Source of the DNA: Thiodiazotropha sp050291245
Lineage (GTDB): Bacteria; Pseudomonadota; Gammaproteobacteria; Chromatiales; Chromatiaceae
DNA length: 64,000 nucleotides
Direction: 5' to 3'
Assembly (NCBI GenBank): GCA_050291245.1
Contig: JBNKJP010000064.1
Span: forward strand, 1-64,000
Part shown: positions 34,940 to 43,838 of the stretch, piece after piece
Layout of the letters: each line of letters begins with the position of its first letter
Numbering within the stretch: position 1 is the stretch's first letter
Made by a program: the position numbers and the translations under genes
Notes under the pieces: model-generated
Told to the model about the DNA's origin: nothing
The model's database searches: none
The model's input: only the letters and a program-made list of their open reading frames with translations

Positions 34940-36118
34940 TCATCGGGGGATCCAGTGGAACAGCACCCGGTGCCTGACCATGAGCCATATCAGCAGGATC
35001 GCCGCACCGTGTATCAGGGTGCCCCAGAACAGGTTGCCCTGGATCGGAATGGGCAGGTTGCTCACCAGCAGGATGATATACACATGTACCGTGAAAACGT
35101 AGAGCGAGGACTGGCCCAGGGGGATCAGCAGCCACCCCAGGGCACGATCGAATAGCCTCCAGTAGCGGGTCAACAGGATGTACATACTGACGAACAGCGC
35201 CATATTATTCAGCACCCGACCCGGTCCAAGCAGTGTCTTATCGAACCAGAAACCACGCATTTCCAGGTAGGTTTCCGGTGGAATCAGCGACCAGGTCGGC
35301 CAGGGCCAGAACAGAGGGTTCGGTGCATTGCTTGCGAGCAGGATGAAACCGATGCACAGGGCCGCGGCCAGGTGACCGAACCAGCGGTTGGGCTTGGCGA
35401 CCAGCCAGCCCAGAACCTGTTCCCGGTAGAAACCCACCGCCAGACCGTTGAAGAACAGCATCTGCCAGGTCAGCAGGGGGAAACCCAGTTCGAAGCGGGC
35501 GGGGGTGACATGCAGTCCCAGGAACAGGTTGGCAACATACCCCGCCCAGGAGAGTAACAGTAGCCAGACCAGGTGCCCCCGCATCAGGGCCCGGATGGCC
35601 AGCGGGGCGAGGCTCAATAGGATCACATACAGACCGATGATCTGGAACTGGTGAGGGCCGATTTGCAGGCTCAGGATCTTCCACAGCCAGATCCACCAGG
35701 GGGTGGCGTCGGCGGGGTAGAGCGCGTAGGCCTGGCTGCGCTGATCGGGCACCCACCAGTGGGTCACATCGAAGGTGTTGATGAAGGGCAGCAGACCGAG
35801 CAGGGCGATGCTGATAATAACGAACAGGTTGACCCGGTAGAGTTTGAAGGCCCTGAGCCAGAGCTTGTGCGCCGCGGCGTACAATCCCTCCGCTCGGGCG
35901 CGGTTACCGTAGACCAGACCCACCACCAGGCCGGAGAGCATCACGAAACCCTCGGCGCTGGAGACCAATCCGAGACGCTCCCAGGCGAGCATGGAGAACA
36001 GGGAGTAGTACTCGAGGTGTACCACCACCACGTAAACCATGATCAGGCCGCGCATGAAATCGAGCCGCAGGTCCCTTTTGTCGCGCGCCGGGTAGGCCCA
36101 ATGATGTGTGTTATCCAT
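34940..36118 (-). CDS. OpgC-family membrane acyltransferase
   Basis: The 392-residue protein has about ten hydrophobic segments and the OpgC start pattern RDLRLDFMRGLIMVYVVVVHLEYYS, followed by SSAEGFVMLSGLVVGLVYG. OpgC proteins transfer succinyl or similar groups to periplasmic glucans. The C-terminal part (LLIPLGQSSLYVFTVHVYI) is the typical last helical hairpin. It is read divergently from the acyltransferase-3 gene at 36459. Whether this organism makes osmoregulated glucans is not shown in the window. Confidence 0.85.
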   Translation of the reverse strand: MDNTHHWAYPARDKRDLRLDFMRGLIMVYVVVVHLEYYSLFSMLAWERLGLVSSAEGFVMLSGLVVGLVYGNRARAEGLYAAAHKLWLRAFKLYRVNLFVIISIALLGLLPFINTFDVTHWWVPDQRSQAYALYPADATPWWIWLWKILSLQIGPHQFQIIGLYVILLSLAPLAIRALMRGHLVWLLLLSWAGYVANLFLGLHVTPARFELGFPLLTWQMLFFNGLAVGFYREQVLGWLVAKPNRWFGHLAAALCIGFILLASNAPNPLFWPWPTWSLIPPETYLEMRGFWFDKTLLGPGRVLNNMALFVSMYILLTRYWRLFDRALGWLLIPLGQSSLYVFTVHVYIILLVSNLPIPIQGNLFWGTLIHGAAILLIWLMVRHRVLFHWIPR

Positions 36119-36458
36119 AGTGGCTTGGAAATGCTGAAACCTCTGGCTCTGACAGCATCCTCGAAATGAGGTTCGTGTGTCTGATCCAGAACCCTGTTTC
36201 GGGCCGTCAGACTCCGTACCATCCGTACCGATGAGAGGTTGTCATTCGCGGGCCATTGTAGCACCGGAATCGTGAGGCCTTTTTGTGATTTTCCCCGATT
36301 CCCGAGCAAACCGGGTAGACAAGGAAGGAATCTAGCGCCTGAATTGAGACCTGGATGGCGGCTTGAAGGGTGAATGGCTATGTTCAAGACGGGTAAACAT
36401 GAGATAATGTGTTGTTATTCCTGCTGATTGGGATTTCAGAAAGGGTGTCTTAACAAAC
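36119..36458. other. Divergent promoter region, no gene seen
   Basis: The region lies between the OpgC-like gene and the acyltransferase-3 gene, which are transcribed away from each other, so it should hold both promoters. No repeat, riboswitch or small gene is recognised. Confidence 0.5.
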
Positions 36459-37562
36459 ATGGATGGGCAGGGTATGCAGAAACGGGTTGATCTGATCGAT
36501 GTCGCAAAGGGGATGAGCATTCTGTTCGTGGCGTTCCACCACAGCCAGCTTGCTACGGCCTATTCCGAGGTGAGCAGTGCCATGGGATTGTTCCGAATGC
36601 CCCTGTTTTTTTTCCTCTCGGGGGTGTTTTTCAAGGCGGTCGCTGCGCCCGGTGATTTTTTCCGGCATAAAACGGAGGCCCTGCTCAAACCCTATTTCGT
36701 CACCTTGGGATTATTACTCCTGACCACGATCCTGTTAGGGCATGAAGGCGCGCTCAAAGAGGCGCTCGGCATCTTCTATGGGACCGGCCGTACTATCCGT
36801 TGGACACCCATGTGGTTTCTGACTCTGTTGTGGGTCCTGTTCATGGGTTCCTATGGGTTGGTTCGCGGGTTCCGGCTCGACACCCGTCCTGGCTGGGTGC
36901 AGTTGCTCGTGCTGCTTGGCTTGCTCGGAGTCGGGCTGTTTTGGATGGGGCTCTTCAACGCCACCGAGGTTGGGGTGTTCGGTCAAAGGTATACCCTCCC
37001 GGGGCTGCCCTTCAGCCTCGATCTGATTTTCATCAGTATGGCGTTTTTCATGGCGGGACATTTTCTCAGCCAGCAGACTAAACAGTTCAAGCCGAACCCC
37101 GGGTTACTGGTGGGGATGGGGGGGCTGTTCTTCTCGGTCGTGCTGTTCTCCGAAGCCAGTATCGATCTCAATCGCAGGGTCTATCAGGAACCCGTTCTGG
37201 CGACCTTGGGCGCCCTGTCAGGAATCTACCTGGTGCTGTCCTGTGCCTACTTCTTCTCCCAGGTTCCGAGTATCAAGGGTTTTTTCAAGCTGTTTGGCTC
37301 GGCGAGTCTGTTTATTCTCATTTTTCACTTCTTTCTGCTGCTCAAGGTGCAGGCCTGGTTCGATCAATGGACCACGCCGGAGTGGGGGTTGCTGAGCGCG
37401 TCCGTTGCCTATGGGATCAGTGTGACCCTGCCGTTGTTGATCAAGGTCGTGATCGAGCGGAACCGTTTTCTAAGGCCCCTGTACTTTCCCGTCAAGCGTG
37501 TCCGGTCAGAGACGAAGGTCGATATATCTGCGGTTGCGGCAAACAAATTGAGCAGTGGATGA
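36459..37562 (+). CDS. Acyltransferase 3 family membrane protein
   Basis: The 367-residue protein has about ten membrane segments. It opens with RVDLIDVAKGMSILFVAFHHSQ, matching the acyltransferase-3 signature of Arg, Asp and His near the first helix, and continues with LFRMPLFFFLSGVFF. Members modify polysaccharides or lipids with acetyl or longer acyl groups. A shorter start at MQKRVDL (36474) is possible. The cupin gene follows after 32 bases and may be cotranscribed. Confidence 0.85.
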   Translation: MDGQGMQKRVDLIDVAKGMSILFVAFHHSQLATAYSEVSSAMGLFRMPLFFFLSGVFFKAVAAPGDFFRHKTEALLKPYFVTLGLLLLTTILLGHEGALKEALGIFYGTGRTIRWTPMWFLTLLWVLFMGSYGLVRGFRLDTRPGWVQLLVLLGLLGVGLFWMGLFNATEVGVFGQRYTLPGLPFSLDLIFISMAFFMAGHFLSQQTKQFKPNPGLLVGMGGLFFSVVLFSEASIDLNRRVYQEPVLATLGALSGIYLVLSCAYFFSQVPSIKGFFKLFGSASLFILIFHFFLLLKVQAWFDQWTTPEWGLLSASVAYGISVTLPLLIKVVIERNRFLRPLYFPVKRVRSETKVDISAVAANKLSSG

Positions 37563-37594
37563 CGGGTTAATCATATTAACCGGTAGCGGCACTC

Positions 37595-37921
37595 ATGGCC
37601 GACGGTAACCTGTTCGAGAATCTGCCGGAGCATCTGTCGAAGGAGCGATTCGATGAGTTGCTGCGACAGGGGGCGCTGCGTATCGAGCGCATCCTGTCCC
37701 AGGGTCAGACATCCCCGGAAAGTGGCTGGTACGACCAGGATGAGCATGAGTGGATCCTGCTGCTTCAGGGGCGCGCCCGGATCGCCTTTGAGGATGAGGC
37801 GGAGATCGATCTGGTCCCGGGGGACCATCTGATGATACCCGCGCACAGGAAACACCGGGTGAGTTGGACCGATCCCCAGACCATCACAATCTGGCTGGCG
37901 GTGTTTTACCGGAACGGTTAA
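37595..37921 (+). CDS. Small cupin-domain protein
   Basis: The 108-residue protein has a cupin core: DEHEWILLLQGRARIAFED, then LVPGDHLMIPAHRKHRVSWTD, with His and Glu residues at metal-binding positions of motif 1 (YDQDEHEW) and motif 2 (HRKHRV). The N-terminal helix starts LPEHLSKERFDELL. A single-domain cupin of this type is often called a phosphoribosylaminoimidazole-like or general cupin; no substrate is evident. Confidence 0.82.
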   Translation: MADGNLFENLPEHLSKERFDELLRQGALRIERILSQGQTSPESGWYDQDEHEWILLLQGRARIAFEDEAEIDLVPGDHLMIPAHRKHRVSWTDPQTITIWLAVFYRNG

Positions 37922-38676
37922 TCATAGGGCATCACATCGTCTACCCCGCTACAGATTCTGTACCATTCAGCGAGTCAGAAAGGGGGCGGATGGGAATGGC
38001 GCTTACTTAAGCCAGAAATCATGCAGTGGCAGGGGTGAAGGTCGATTTATCAAATAAAACCAGAGCTTTCCTGTGACTGACATAATGTTATCGAACGCGG
38101 TTTCCTCTTTCTTGGCGGTAATCGTCAATTGAAAATATCGCTTAAATATTCAACCGGGTAATTTACGTTTACAACCTTTAATTCATAAATAGTTCGGGCG
38201 CTACTTCGCAAAAAACAGCGAGCTGCTGGCGACGGCACCCAAGGTCATCGCCGCCGCCTTCACCCATATGCAGGGACTGTCTGCTACCCTCCATCAAGGC
38301 TACGCCTTCTCCGTCCAGTGTGTTATGTCGCGATTGGTTTAATAGGTTCAGAATTTCCAAGACGCTCGAATAGAACCCTGGCGGATACTCCATCTGGGTT
38401 CGGAGGGAATCTGATTCGCAAAGGCGCTCACGGCCCTAAAGCCTTTTACGGAGGGGGAAAGAGAACAAAAAGAGAAATCGTGAGGGTTCTAACAACTTTA
38501 ATTCTGCGCCCCGATGGGATGAATGGAGCAAACGAAGGGGCTTCGTTACCTGCTAGCCCAGGTGCCCTTTATCCTCGAAGTGGACCATTGCGAAGCCGGA
38601 TGTATGTCTAATCAATTATTGCCTGGGTGGGAAGTGGTGTCTATACTTTCTAACCTTCCAGAAAAGGTAGCAATAG
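37922..38676. other. Long intergenic stretch, no supported gene
   Basis: About 750 bases between the cupin and the FG-GAP lipoprotein genes hold only short frames without ribosome-binding sites. The frame at 38178-38393 on the minus strand (71 codons) has odd composition and no recognisable motif. It could be debris of a lost gene. Confidence 0.4.
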
Positions 38677-39867
38677 ATGAAAAAATTTGTTGTAAGCGTT
38701 GGCTGCTCCATTCTTTTATCCGCATGCGGTGGAGGGGGGGGAGACAGTGGCTCAAACAATGAAGATTCAAGCTTGAATTTGGAAATTTCGCCGAATTTCA
38801 ATGTCGATGCCAATAGCTCTCATACCCTTCAGTCAACCGATATATATGTCGACGTACAGGCCGTCAGAAACAATGGTAACCAGGTGGATAGCTTTGCCAT
38901 CGCGGTAAGCTACGCTGATTTCGACGGTGATGGAGATACCGACGTTTTTGTCTCTCCGGGCGATGGTTCCGAAAATGCGATGCCATCGGAACTCTATTTG
39001 AATGACGGATCTGATAATTTTACACTCGACACTAATTTCTTTGACGGCACACCTCCTGGCGGTGTACACCCCAGAAAAGCCCTGACAGGGGACTTTAACG
39101 GCGACGGAGCCATGGATGTTTTCGTCGTTGGTCACGGCTATGACATTCCTCCGTATCCGGGAGAGGCGCCTTACGTCGTTTTATCTTCGGATGTTGGTTT
39201 TATACTTGGAACCGGACTGGAAGAAATAGTCGGATTTCATCATGGCGGCGCATCCGCCGACATCGATGCTGATGGGGATATCGATGTCTTCGTCACTGAT
39301 GGCGAAGAACCGTTTTTTCTGATCAACGACGGTACGGGTTATTTTACCAAGGATTCCTCGAGAGTAGGCGGTATCGACCATGCGGCGATTTTTACGGCCG
39401 AACTGGTTGATGTCGACCAGGATGGCTACGTCGACCTGTTGGTCGGAGGGCATGAGTATCAAGGATTTGCCACTCGGATTCTATGGGGTGACAGCACCGG
39501 GTACTACAGCACGTCCAAATCCACGGTCATTCCTTCGGTAACTGACAACCAGGTGGTGATCGACATAGATGTTGCCGACATCGACAATGATGGAGACAAG
39601 GATATTGTTTTCTACCGTACCGGCGATGGCACGGGCGCTTTGCAATTCTATCAGGGGTATTACCTGCAGATAGCCGAGCAGACGTCGAGCCGCTCATTTA
39701 ACGATGCTACCACCCAGCGCTTCGCCACCGCACATGACCCTTCAGGGGCTGGTTTCAACTGGATACGTCTGCAGGACTTCAATGATGATGGCCACGTTGA
39801 TATCGTGGTTGATGACGCGGCAAACAACCAAATCTGGTACAACGACGGAAGCGGCCATTTTCTTTGA
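38677..39867 (+). CDS. FG-GAP/VCBS-repeat lipoprotein
   Basis: The 396-residue protein has a lipoprotein signal with lipobox LLSAC at residues 13-17, then a glycine- and serine-rich linker. It contains several calcium-binding FG-GAP/VCBS loops: DFDGDGDTDVFV, DFNGDGAMDVFVV, DIDADGDIDVFVTDG, DVDQDGYVDLLVG, DIDNDGDKDIVF and DFNDDGHVDIVVDD. These form an integrin-alpha-like beta-propeller, so it is probably displayed on the outer membrane. AAGGTAGC precedes the ATG as ribosome-binding site. The partner molecule is unknown. Confidence 0.85.
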   Translation: MKKFVVSVGCSILLSACGGGGGDSGSNNEDSSLNLEISPNFNVDANSSHTLQSTDIYVDVQAVRNNGNQVDSFAIAVSYADFDGDGDTDVFVSPGDGSENAMPSELYLNDGSDNFTLDTNFFDGTPPGGVHPRKALTGDFNGDGAMDVFVVGHGYDIPPYPGEAPYVVLSSDVGFILGTGLEEIVGFHHGGASADIDADGDIDVFVTDGEEPFFLINDGTGYFTKDSSRVGGIDHAAIFTAELVDVDQDGYVDLLVGGHEYQGFATRILWGDSTGYYSTSKSTVIPSVTDNQVVIDIDVADIDNDGDKDIVFYRTGDGTGALQFYQGYYLQIAEQTSSRSFNDATTQRFATAHDPSGAGFNWIRLQDFNDDGHVDIVVDDAANNQIWYNDGSGHFL

Positions 39868-39990
39868 AAACCTCTGGCCCTGCTTCGAGCTCTTCATGGT
39901 AAAAATTAGTGTCGGCTACTCCCGTAATAATCGCAGCCGTCGTTCGGGCTCATTGACCCTGCGCGTGGAGCATTTGTGATCGTGTTGTTA
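39868..39990. other. Short gap before the inverted-repeat element
   Basis: With the repeat that follows (39991-40164) and 84 further bases, this makes up a 381-base stretch without genes between the FG-GAP lipoprotein and the decayed nuclease gene. Confidence 0.4.
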
Positions 39991-40164
39991 AGGGCCGCGG
40001 AAAAAATAAATTATCCCAAACTACTTGTCTGAATGCCCGCCTTCGTTGTTGCAGCTTCGGTTGCATAGGCCCTGCTATGCGCCCTGCTATGCGCCCTGCG
40101 CTGCGCCTAGAAGGCGGGCATTAATCCTGCGTATTTTGGGATAATTTATTTTTTCCGCGACCCT
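39991..40164. repeat. 174-base inverted-repeat element with internal direct repeats
   Basis: The left arm begins AGGGCCGCGGAAAAAATAAA and the right arm ends TTTATTTTTTCCGCGACCCT, its near-exact complement. The arms extend about 54 bases and reach inward to GAATGCCCGCCTT and AAGGCGGGCATT. The centre carries the tandem unit CCCTGCTATGCG, repeated with variation. It has no reading frame and resembles a non-autonomous mobile element (MITE) or a large extragenic palindrome. No target duplication is evident. Confidence 0.75.
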
Positions 40165-40248
40165 AACTCGAATTAAGTCAGTTCTGAACTCCGAAACTTG
40201 AGTTGATAAGAGTAGTAAAGGGACATCCTTGTCCAGAGAGGGCATCCC

Positions 40249-42072
40249 TCAACGCATGAGCAGATCGATCCAAACCAGTCGATGATCCGAACTGGGAAAG
40301 GGCCAGTCACCCACCAGGTTGAACTGGGGATCCTCGGTCCTTGGCCAATAAACCCCCGCGTTGATGAGGTTCAGGTTAACGGATGGCAGAACATAGTCGG
40401 CGCGCAGGTTGCCCGGTGTGGTGTCGGCGAAATCGGCGGTATCGAACGCCGCGCCTCCCTGATGGGTCAGGTTGATACCGGCCTGACGCTGGCTGGCCTC
40501 TGCGGCACCCAGGCTTGCGGGGGTGATCGATGTATTGATCCGAGGGCTGGCAAGCAGTTTGCCCAGGGGGTTGTCGGTGCTGTCGCCATCCAGCGGATCC
40601 GCGTTCATATCACCCATAATGACGAAGCGCGCTCTATCGGAAAGACCTCCGTGGCGGCCCCTGTCGTCATAGGCGTAGTCCGAACCGGATATGTAATCGA
40701 GCCAGAAACGGATCTCATCGTGATTTCTGCGGCCGTTGCGGTCCTCTTCGCCATCGAATACCGGAGGGGTCGGATGACTGGCCAGTACATGCACCTCGCG
40801 TCCCTTCACCTTTACCGGGATATCCCAATGGCTCTTGGATCCTGAATCAGTTCACCGGAGTTGGCGCGATTGAGTGAGGCATTGAAGGTGGCAAAGCGAA
40901 TCGAACGCCGGTGGTGAGCGAGGGTCAGCCGCAACACCACCGGATCGTGATCGCTGGCGTAATCCTGGAACTCGGTGTTCACATGCACCACGTCATAGCT
41001 CGCCTGGCGGGCCAGATTTTCCGAGACCAGCATGTGATCCAGTGCCTGGGCATTGCCTTCGTAGTTGTAGGTATAGCGCTGTTGCGGGCTCAGGCTCTCC
41101 GTCATGTTGATCAGGTTCGGATTGTCACCGCCCTTGAGGACCTCAAGGGGCGGCATGAACTGAAATTCATTGAGGTCACCCATGACAATGATCCGGGCCT
41201 CCGGATCATCCGTTTGCAGTCCCCGGACGAAGGCATTCACCTCCCGGGCCTGGGCGGTGCGCTGATCCTCGCTGCCATTGATGTAGGGCTGGGTGCTGCC
41301 GAACAGGGGGGTGCTGCCACCCTTGGAGGCGAAATGATTGTTGATCAGATGGAAGCTTTGGTCGTTTCTTGAGAATCTGGCATACAGGGGCTTGCGGCTG
41401 TCCTGGAAGGCATCACCGTCGGACAGGTCGGTGTCGCTGAGGCGCTGCACCGAATCCGGGTCGAGGCTGACCCGGTGCGGGTTGTAGAGAAACGCGACCC
41501 GGATATTCGCGCCGGGCTGTCCACCGTCCTGATTGTTCTCCGGTGGGTTGTCGATCCACTGGTACTCGGGACCTCCCGCCTCACGGATGGCGGTAGCCAA
41601 CTGCTCAAGTGTCACATCGGCGGAGACCACCCCATCGTCGACCGATCCGCTGTTGTCCTGAATCTCCTGCAGGGCGAGGATATCCGGTGCGCCGAGATTG
41701 TCGACAACCTGTTGCGCAAGCGGTTGGTTGGAGATACGGCCACTGCCTGGTCGATGACCACGCGCATGGCTTCCAGGCTGTCATAGAAGTCGATGCCGTC
41801 CTGCTGGGGGTCGTAGTCGCTGAAACGGTCATTGTCGATGACTTGCGTCGGCGGGACGCGTCCGCTGCGCCCGATATGAACCGTCTCCGGCAGTGGGTTG
41901 TTTTGTGAAAGTACGATGATTTCAGGGCGATAGAATTCGGTGAGAGAGAGATTGCCCGAAGCGCTGCCGCCGGGTACGTATTCGCTGATCGAACCCGTGA
42001 TCCGGACTGCGTCGCCGCTCTGCAGGCCGTGATGGTCAGCAGCACGGACAGGAGATGTTTGAGTTTCGACAT
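40249..42072 (-). pseudogene. Decayed secreted nuclease (endonuclease/exonuclease/phosphatase) gene with three internal deletions
   Basis: Three frames read as pieces of one larger gene. From 42072 a signal peptide (MSKLKHLLSVLLTIT) runs straight into an OB-fold piece in another frame (LQSGDAVRITGSISEYVPGG). That piece then jumps frame near 41735 to QPLAQQVVDNLGAPDILALQ, the start of an ExeM/NucH-like nuclease domain. A third break near 40842 joins RFATFNASLNRANSGELIQ, the start of a second such domain, to SKSHWDIPVKVKGREVHVL and the rest of that domain (SHPTPPVFDGEEDRNGRRNH, GDMNADPLDG, SSDHRLVW). Each junction seems to lack a large segment. I treat the locus as non-functional, or as a product of misassembly. 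Confidence 0.7.
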
Positions 42073-42622
42073 CGGTGTGTTCCTTGTTTGGAAAGCGGCG
42101 AGGTGCATTTCTGAGAGGCGCAACGCTAGCGGGCGTGGATGTCAGTGGTTTGAGGTGTTAATGACGGTTTGAGGTTGATTCTGTGACAGGCAAAAAAAAG
42201 TGGCCGGATGGCCACTTTAATACGGATCATTCCCTTGCTTCTGTTTTGCAACCGAGCTCCCTATCAGTAACTGTGCCTCCCTGGCACCTTTCTCTGTACA
42301 GCGTTTCCGCGGGTATGAATTCTGACGTCGCAATGTGTCAGTTCATTCATCGGAGGATGAATCTTTTGTGACCGTGAAAGCCTGAGGATCGGGAGCGTGG
42401 TGGCGATGTGAGTGTGGCTGCGAGTGACCTGGGTTACTCGGCCGGAACCCTGTGATTATTTTTTTCTTAATGCTGTGATGTATTTCTCAAAAGCATGTAT
42501 TTAGTAATTTATATATTTGCTCTCGGATGATTTTTTCCTTGCAAAAATCAATCGGGTCGATGTCAAATTGCACCCTCGTAGAAGAAGAGTAAAAAACCTC
42601 ACACATAAGGAAGTAACTGACG
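42073..42622. other. 550-base intergenic stretch with one hairpin
   Basis: No gene is supported between the nuclease pseudogene and the hydrolase gene. The stretch contains the hairpin described at 42192-42218 and AT-rich DNA just before the hydrolase gene that is suitable for its promoter. Confidence 0.45.
42192..42218 (-). terminator. Rho-independent-type terminator, minus strand, with no gene ahead of it
   Basis: Read on the minus strand, the stem AAAGTGGCC/GGCCACTTT with a four-base loop ends in eight thymines, an excellent terminator shape. However, no minus-strand gene lies upstream of it within this window segment; the next gene, at 42623, is on the plus strand. It may be left over from a deleted gene. 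Confidence 0.6.
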
Positions 42623-43525
42623 ATGTTTGACAGTAAAATTCGACGCTATGAAGCGGTCTTAATATTCATCTTGCTTTTCGCTTTTCACCAAGCCGCATTT
42701 TGCGCCCCCATCGAAGATCGATACGCGGAACCTGGTCCGTTCGCCACCTCCAGTGAAACGATTCCCGGCTATTCAATACACTATCCGTCCAACATGGTCG
42801 GGGATCATCCCATCATAACCTGGGGCAATGGAACCGGATCGCCAACGATGATTTACAACGCCTTTCTTGATCATCTGGCTTCATGGGGATTTGTGGTTAT
42901 CGCTTCAAGCAGCACGATGACTCAGAGCGGTCGGGAAATGGTCGCTGGGATTGATTACCTGATCGATCAAAACAGCAATACATCGAGCAAATATTACGGA
43001 ATGCTTGATATCGAACACATTGGTACGACAGGGCATTCACAGGGCGGAGGCGGAGCGATTAATGCCGCAACGGATCCCAGAGTTACCTGCAGTGCGCCGA
43101 TTGCGCCATCTCCCGGCAGTATCGGCCAGGTAGACGGTCCGGTGTTTCTCGTGGCGGGCAGTATGGATTTTGTTGTCTCTGCCGCCTTGATACGGATGAC
43201 AAGTTATACGCCCGCCACCGGCCCGACGTTTTTCGGAATCATCAGTGGTGTGAGCCATACCGGGTTTATCGGCAATGCAGGAAGAGCCCGGGGCTACGTC
43301 ACCGCTTGGTTTATGCACCATCTGCAAGGGGACGAGTATGCCGCTCAGGCCTTCGTCGGCGAGTGTGAGATTTGTAACAATTCAAGCTGGCAAGTCAGCA
43401 AGAAAAATCTCTCTGACAATGGCGGTGATGATGGCGGGCCATCCCCAATATCTCCTATCGTAAACTGGCCTTCATGGCCCATTAGTTTTCCGAATTGGAG
43501 CCAAGGTGGGTTATTCGGCCGATAG
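42623..43525 (+). CDS. Secreted alpha/beta hydrolase, polyester-hydrolase/cutinase-like
   Basis: The 300-residue protein has a signal peptide (hydrophobic 11-25, AFCAP) and an alpha/beta-hydrolase core. The nucleophile elbow is GHSQGGGGA with Ser139, the acid is probably Asp182 in VAGSMDFVV, and the histidine is His212 in SGVSHTGF. This G-H-S-x-G-G-G-G arrangement and the single-domain size resemble bacterial cutinases and PET-hydrolase-like enzymes; chlorophyllase-like and dienelactone-type hydrolases are alternatives. A proline-rich, low-complexity tail (about 265-300) follows. RBS AAGGAAG precedes the ATG. Substrate unproven. Confidence 0.78.
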   Translation: MFDSKIRRYEAVLIFILLFAFHQAAFCAPIEDRYAEPGPFATSSETIPGYSIHYPSNMVGDHPIITWGNGTGSPTMIYNAFLDHLASWGFVVIASSSTMTQSGREMVAGIDYLIDQNSNTSSKYYGMLDIEHIGTTGHSQGGGGAINAATDPRVTCSAPIAPSPGSIGQVDGPVFLVAGSMDFVVSAALIRMTSYTPATGPTFFGIISGVSHTGFIGNAGRARGYVTAWFMHHLQGDEYAAQAFVGECEICNNSSWQVSKKNLSDNGGDDGGPSPISPIVNWPSWPISFPNWSQGGLFGR

Positions 43526-43583
43526 ACGGATTGCTCTCTCCCCATGTTCGATTCAGGCCCGCCTGAATCGAACTGCGCTTACA

Positions 43584-43625
43584 TTATTAACCCGGCACCT
43601 GCCTGTTTAGGTGTCGGGTTAATAA
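43584..43625 (+). terminator. Bidirectional-looking terminator after the hydrolase gene
   Basis: The arms TTATTAACCCGGCACCT and AGGTGTCGGGTTAATAA pair over 17 bases with an eight-base loop. It lies 58 bases after the hydrolase stop. The AT-rich ends of the stem provide short A and T runs on both strands. Confidence 0.75.
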
Positions 43626-43652
43626 GGTGATACTCTGATTGTTCGTGGTTCC

Positions 43653-43710
43653 GCGCAGGCCGGGATCCAGGGGCATCACGTCATCAAGTCTTTTGAATCC
43701 CGGCCTGCGC
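43653..43710. repeat. Inverted repeat with perfect 14-base arms
   Basis: GCGCAGGCCGGGAT at 43653-43666 is the exact complement of ATCCCGGCCTGCGC at 43697-43710, with a 30-base centre. The sequence resembles the dispersed extragenic GC-rich palindromes of proteobacteria. Copies elsewhere in the genome cannot be checked here. Confidence 0.6.
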
Positions 43711-43838
43711 CGGGATAGCCTATAATTCCCCGGGTCTGTGCTGTGCTTCGTCCAGACTGTCTGCTGTCTACTCAATGCGTGATGCAATGATTGGATTAAT
43801 AATAGGTATTTCTACTATTGCCAAGGCAAATACAGAAC

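Larger units (their letters stand above)
43526..43838. other. Intergenic stretch with two hairpins
   Basis: Between the hydrolase and glgX genes lie a terminator (43584-43625) and a second long inverted repeat (43653-43710). No gene is supported here. Confidence 0.5.

Noticed and set aside
38178..38393. A 71-codon minus-strand frame between the cupin and FG-GAP genes
   Set aside because: No ribosome-binding site, no recognisable motif and biased composition; kept only as possible debris.
40060..40110. Short direct repeats (CCCTGCTATGCG) considered as a CRISPR or VNTR
   Set aside because: The units are contiguous, with no unique spacers, and they lie inside the large inverted repeat.
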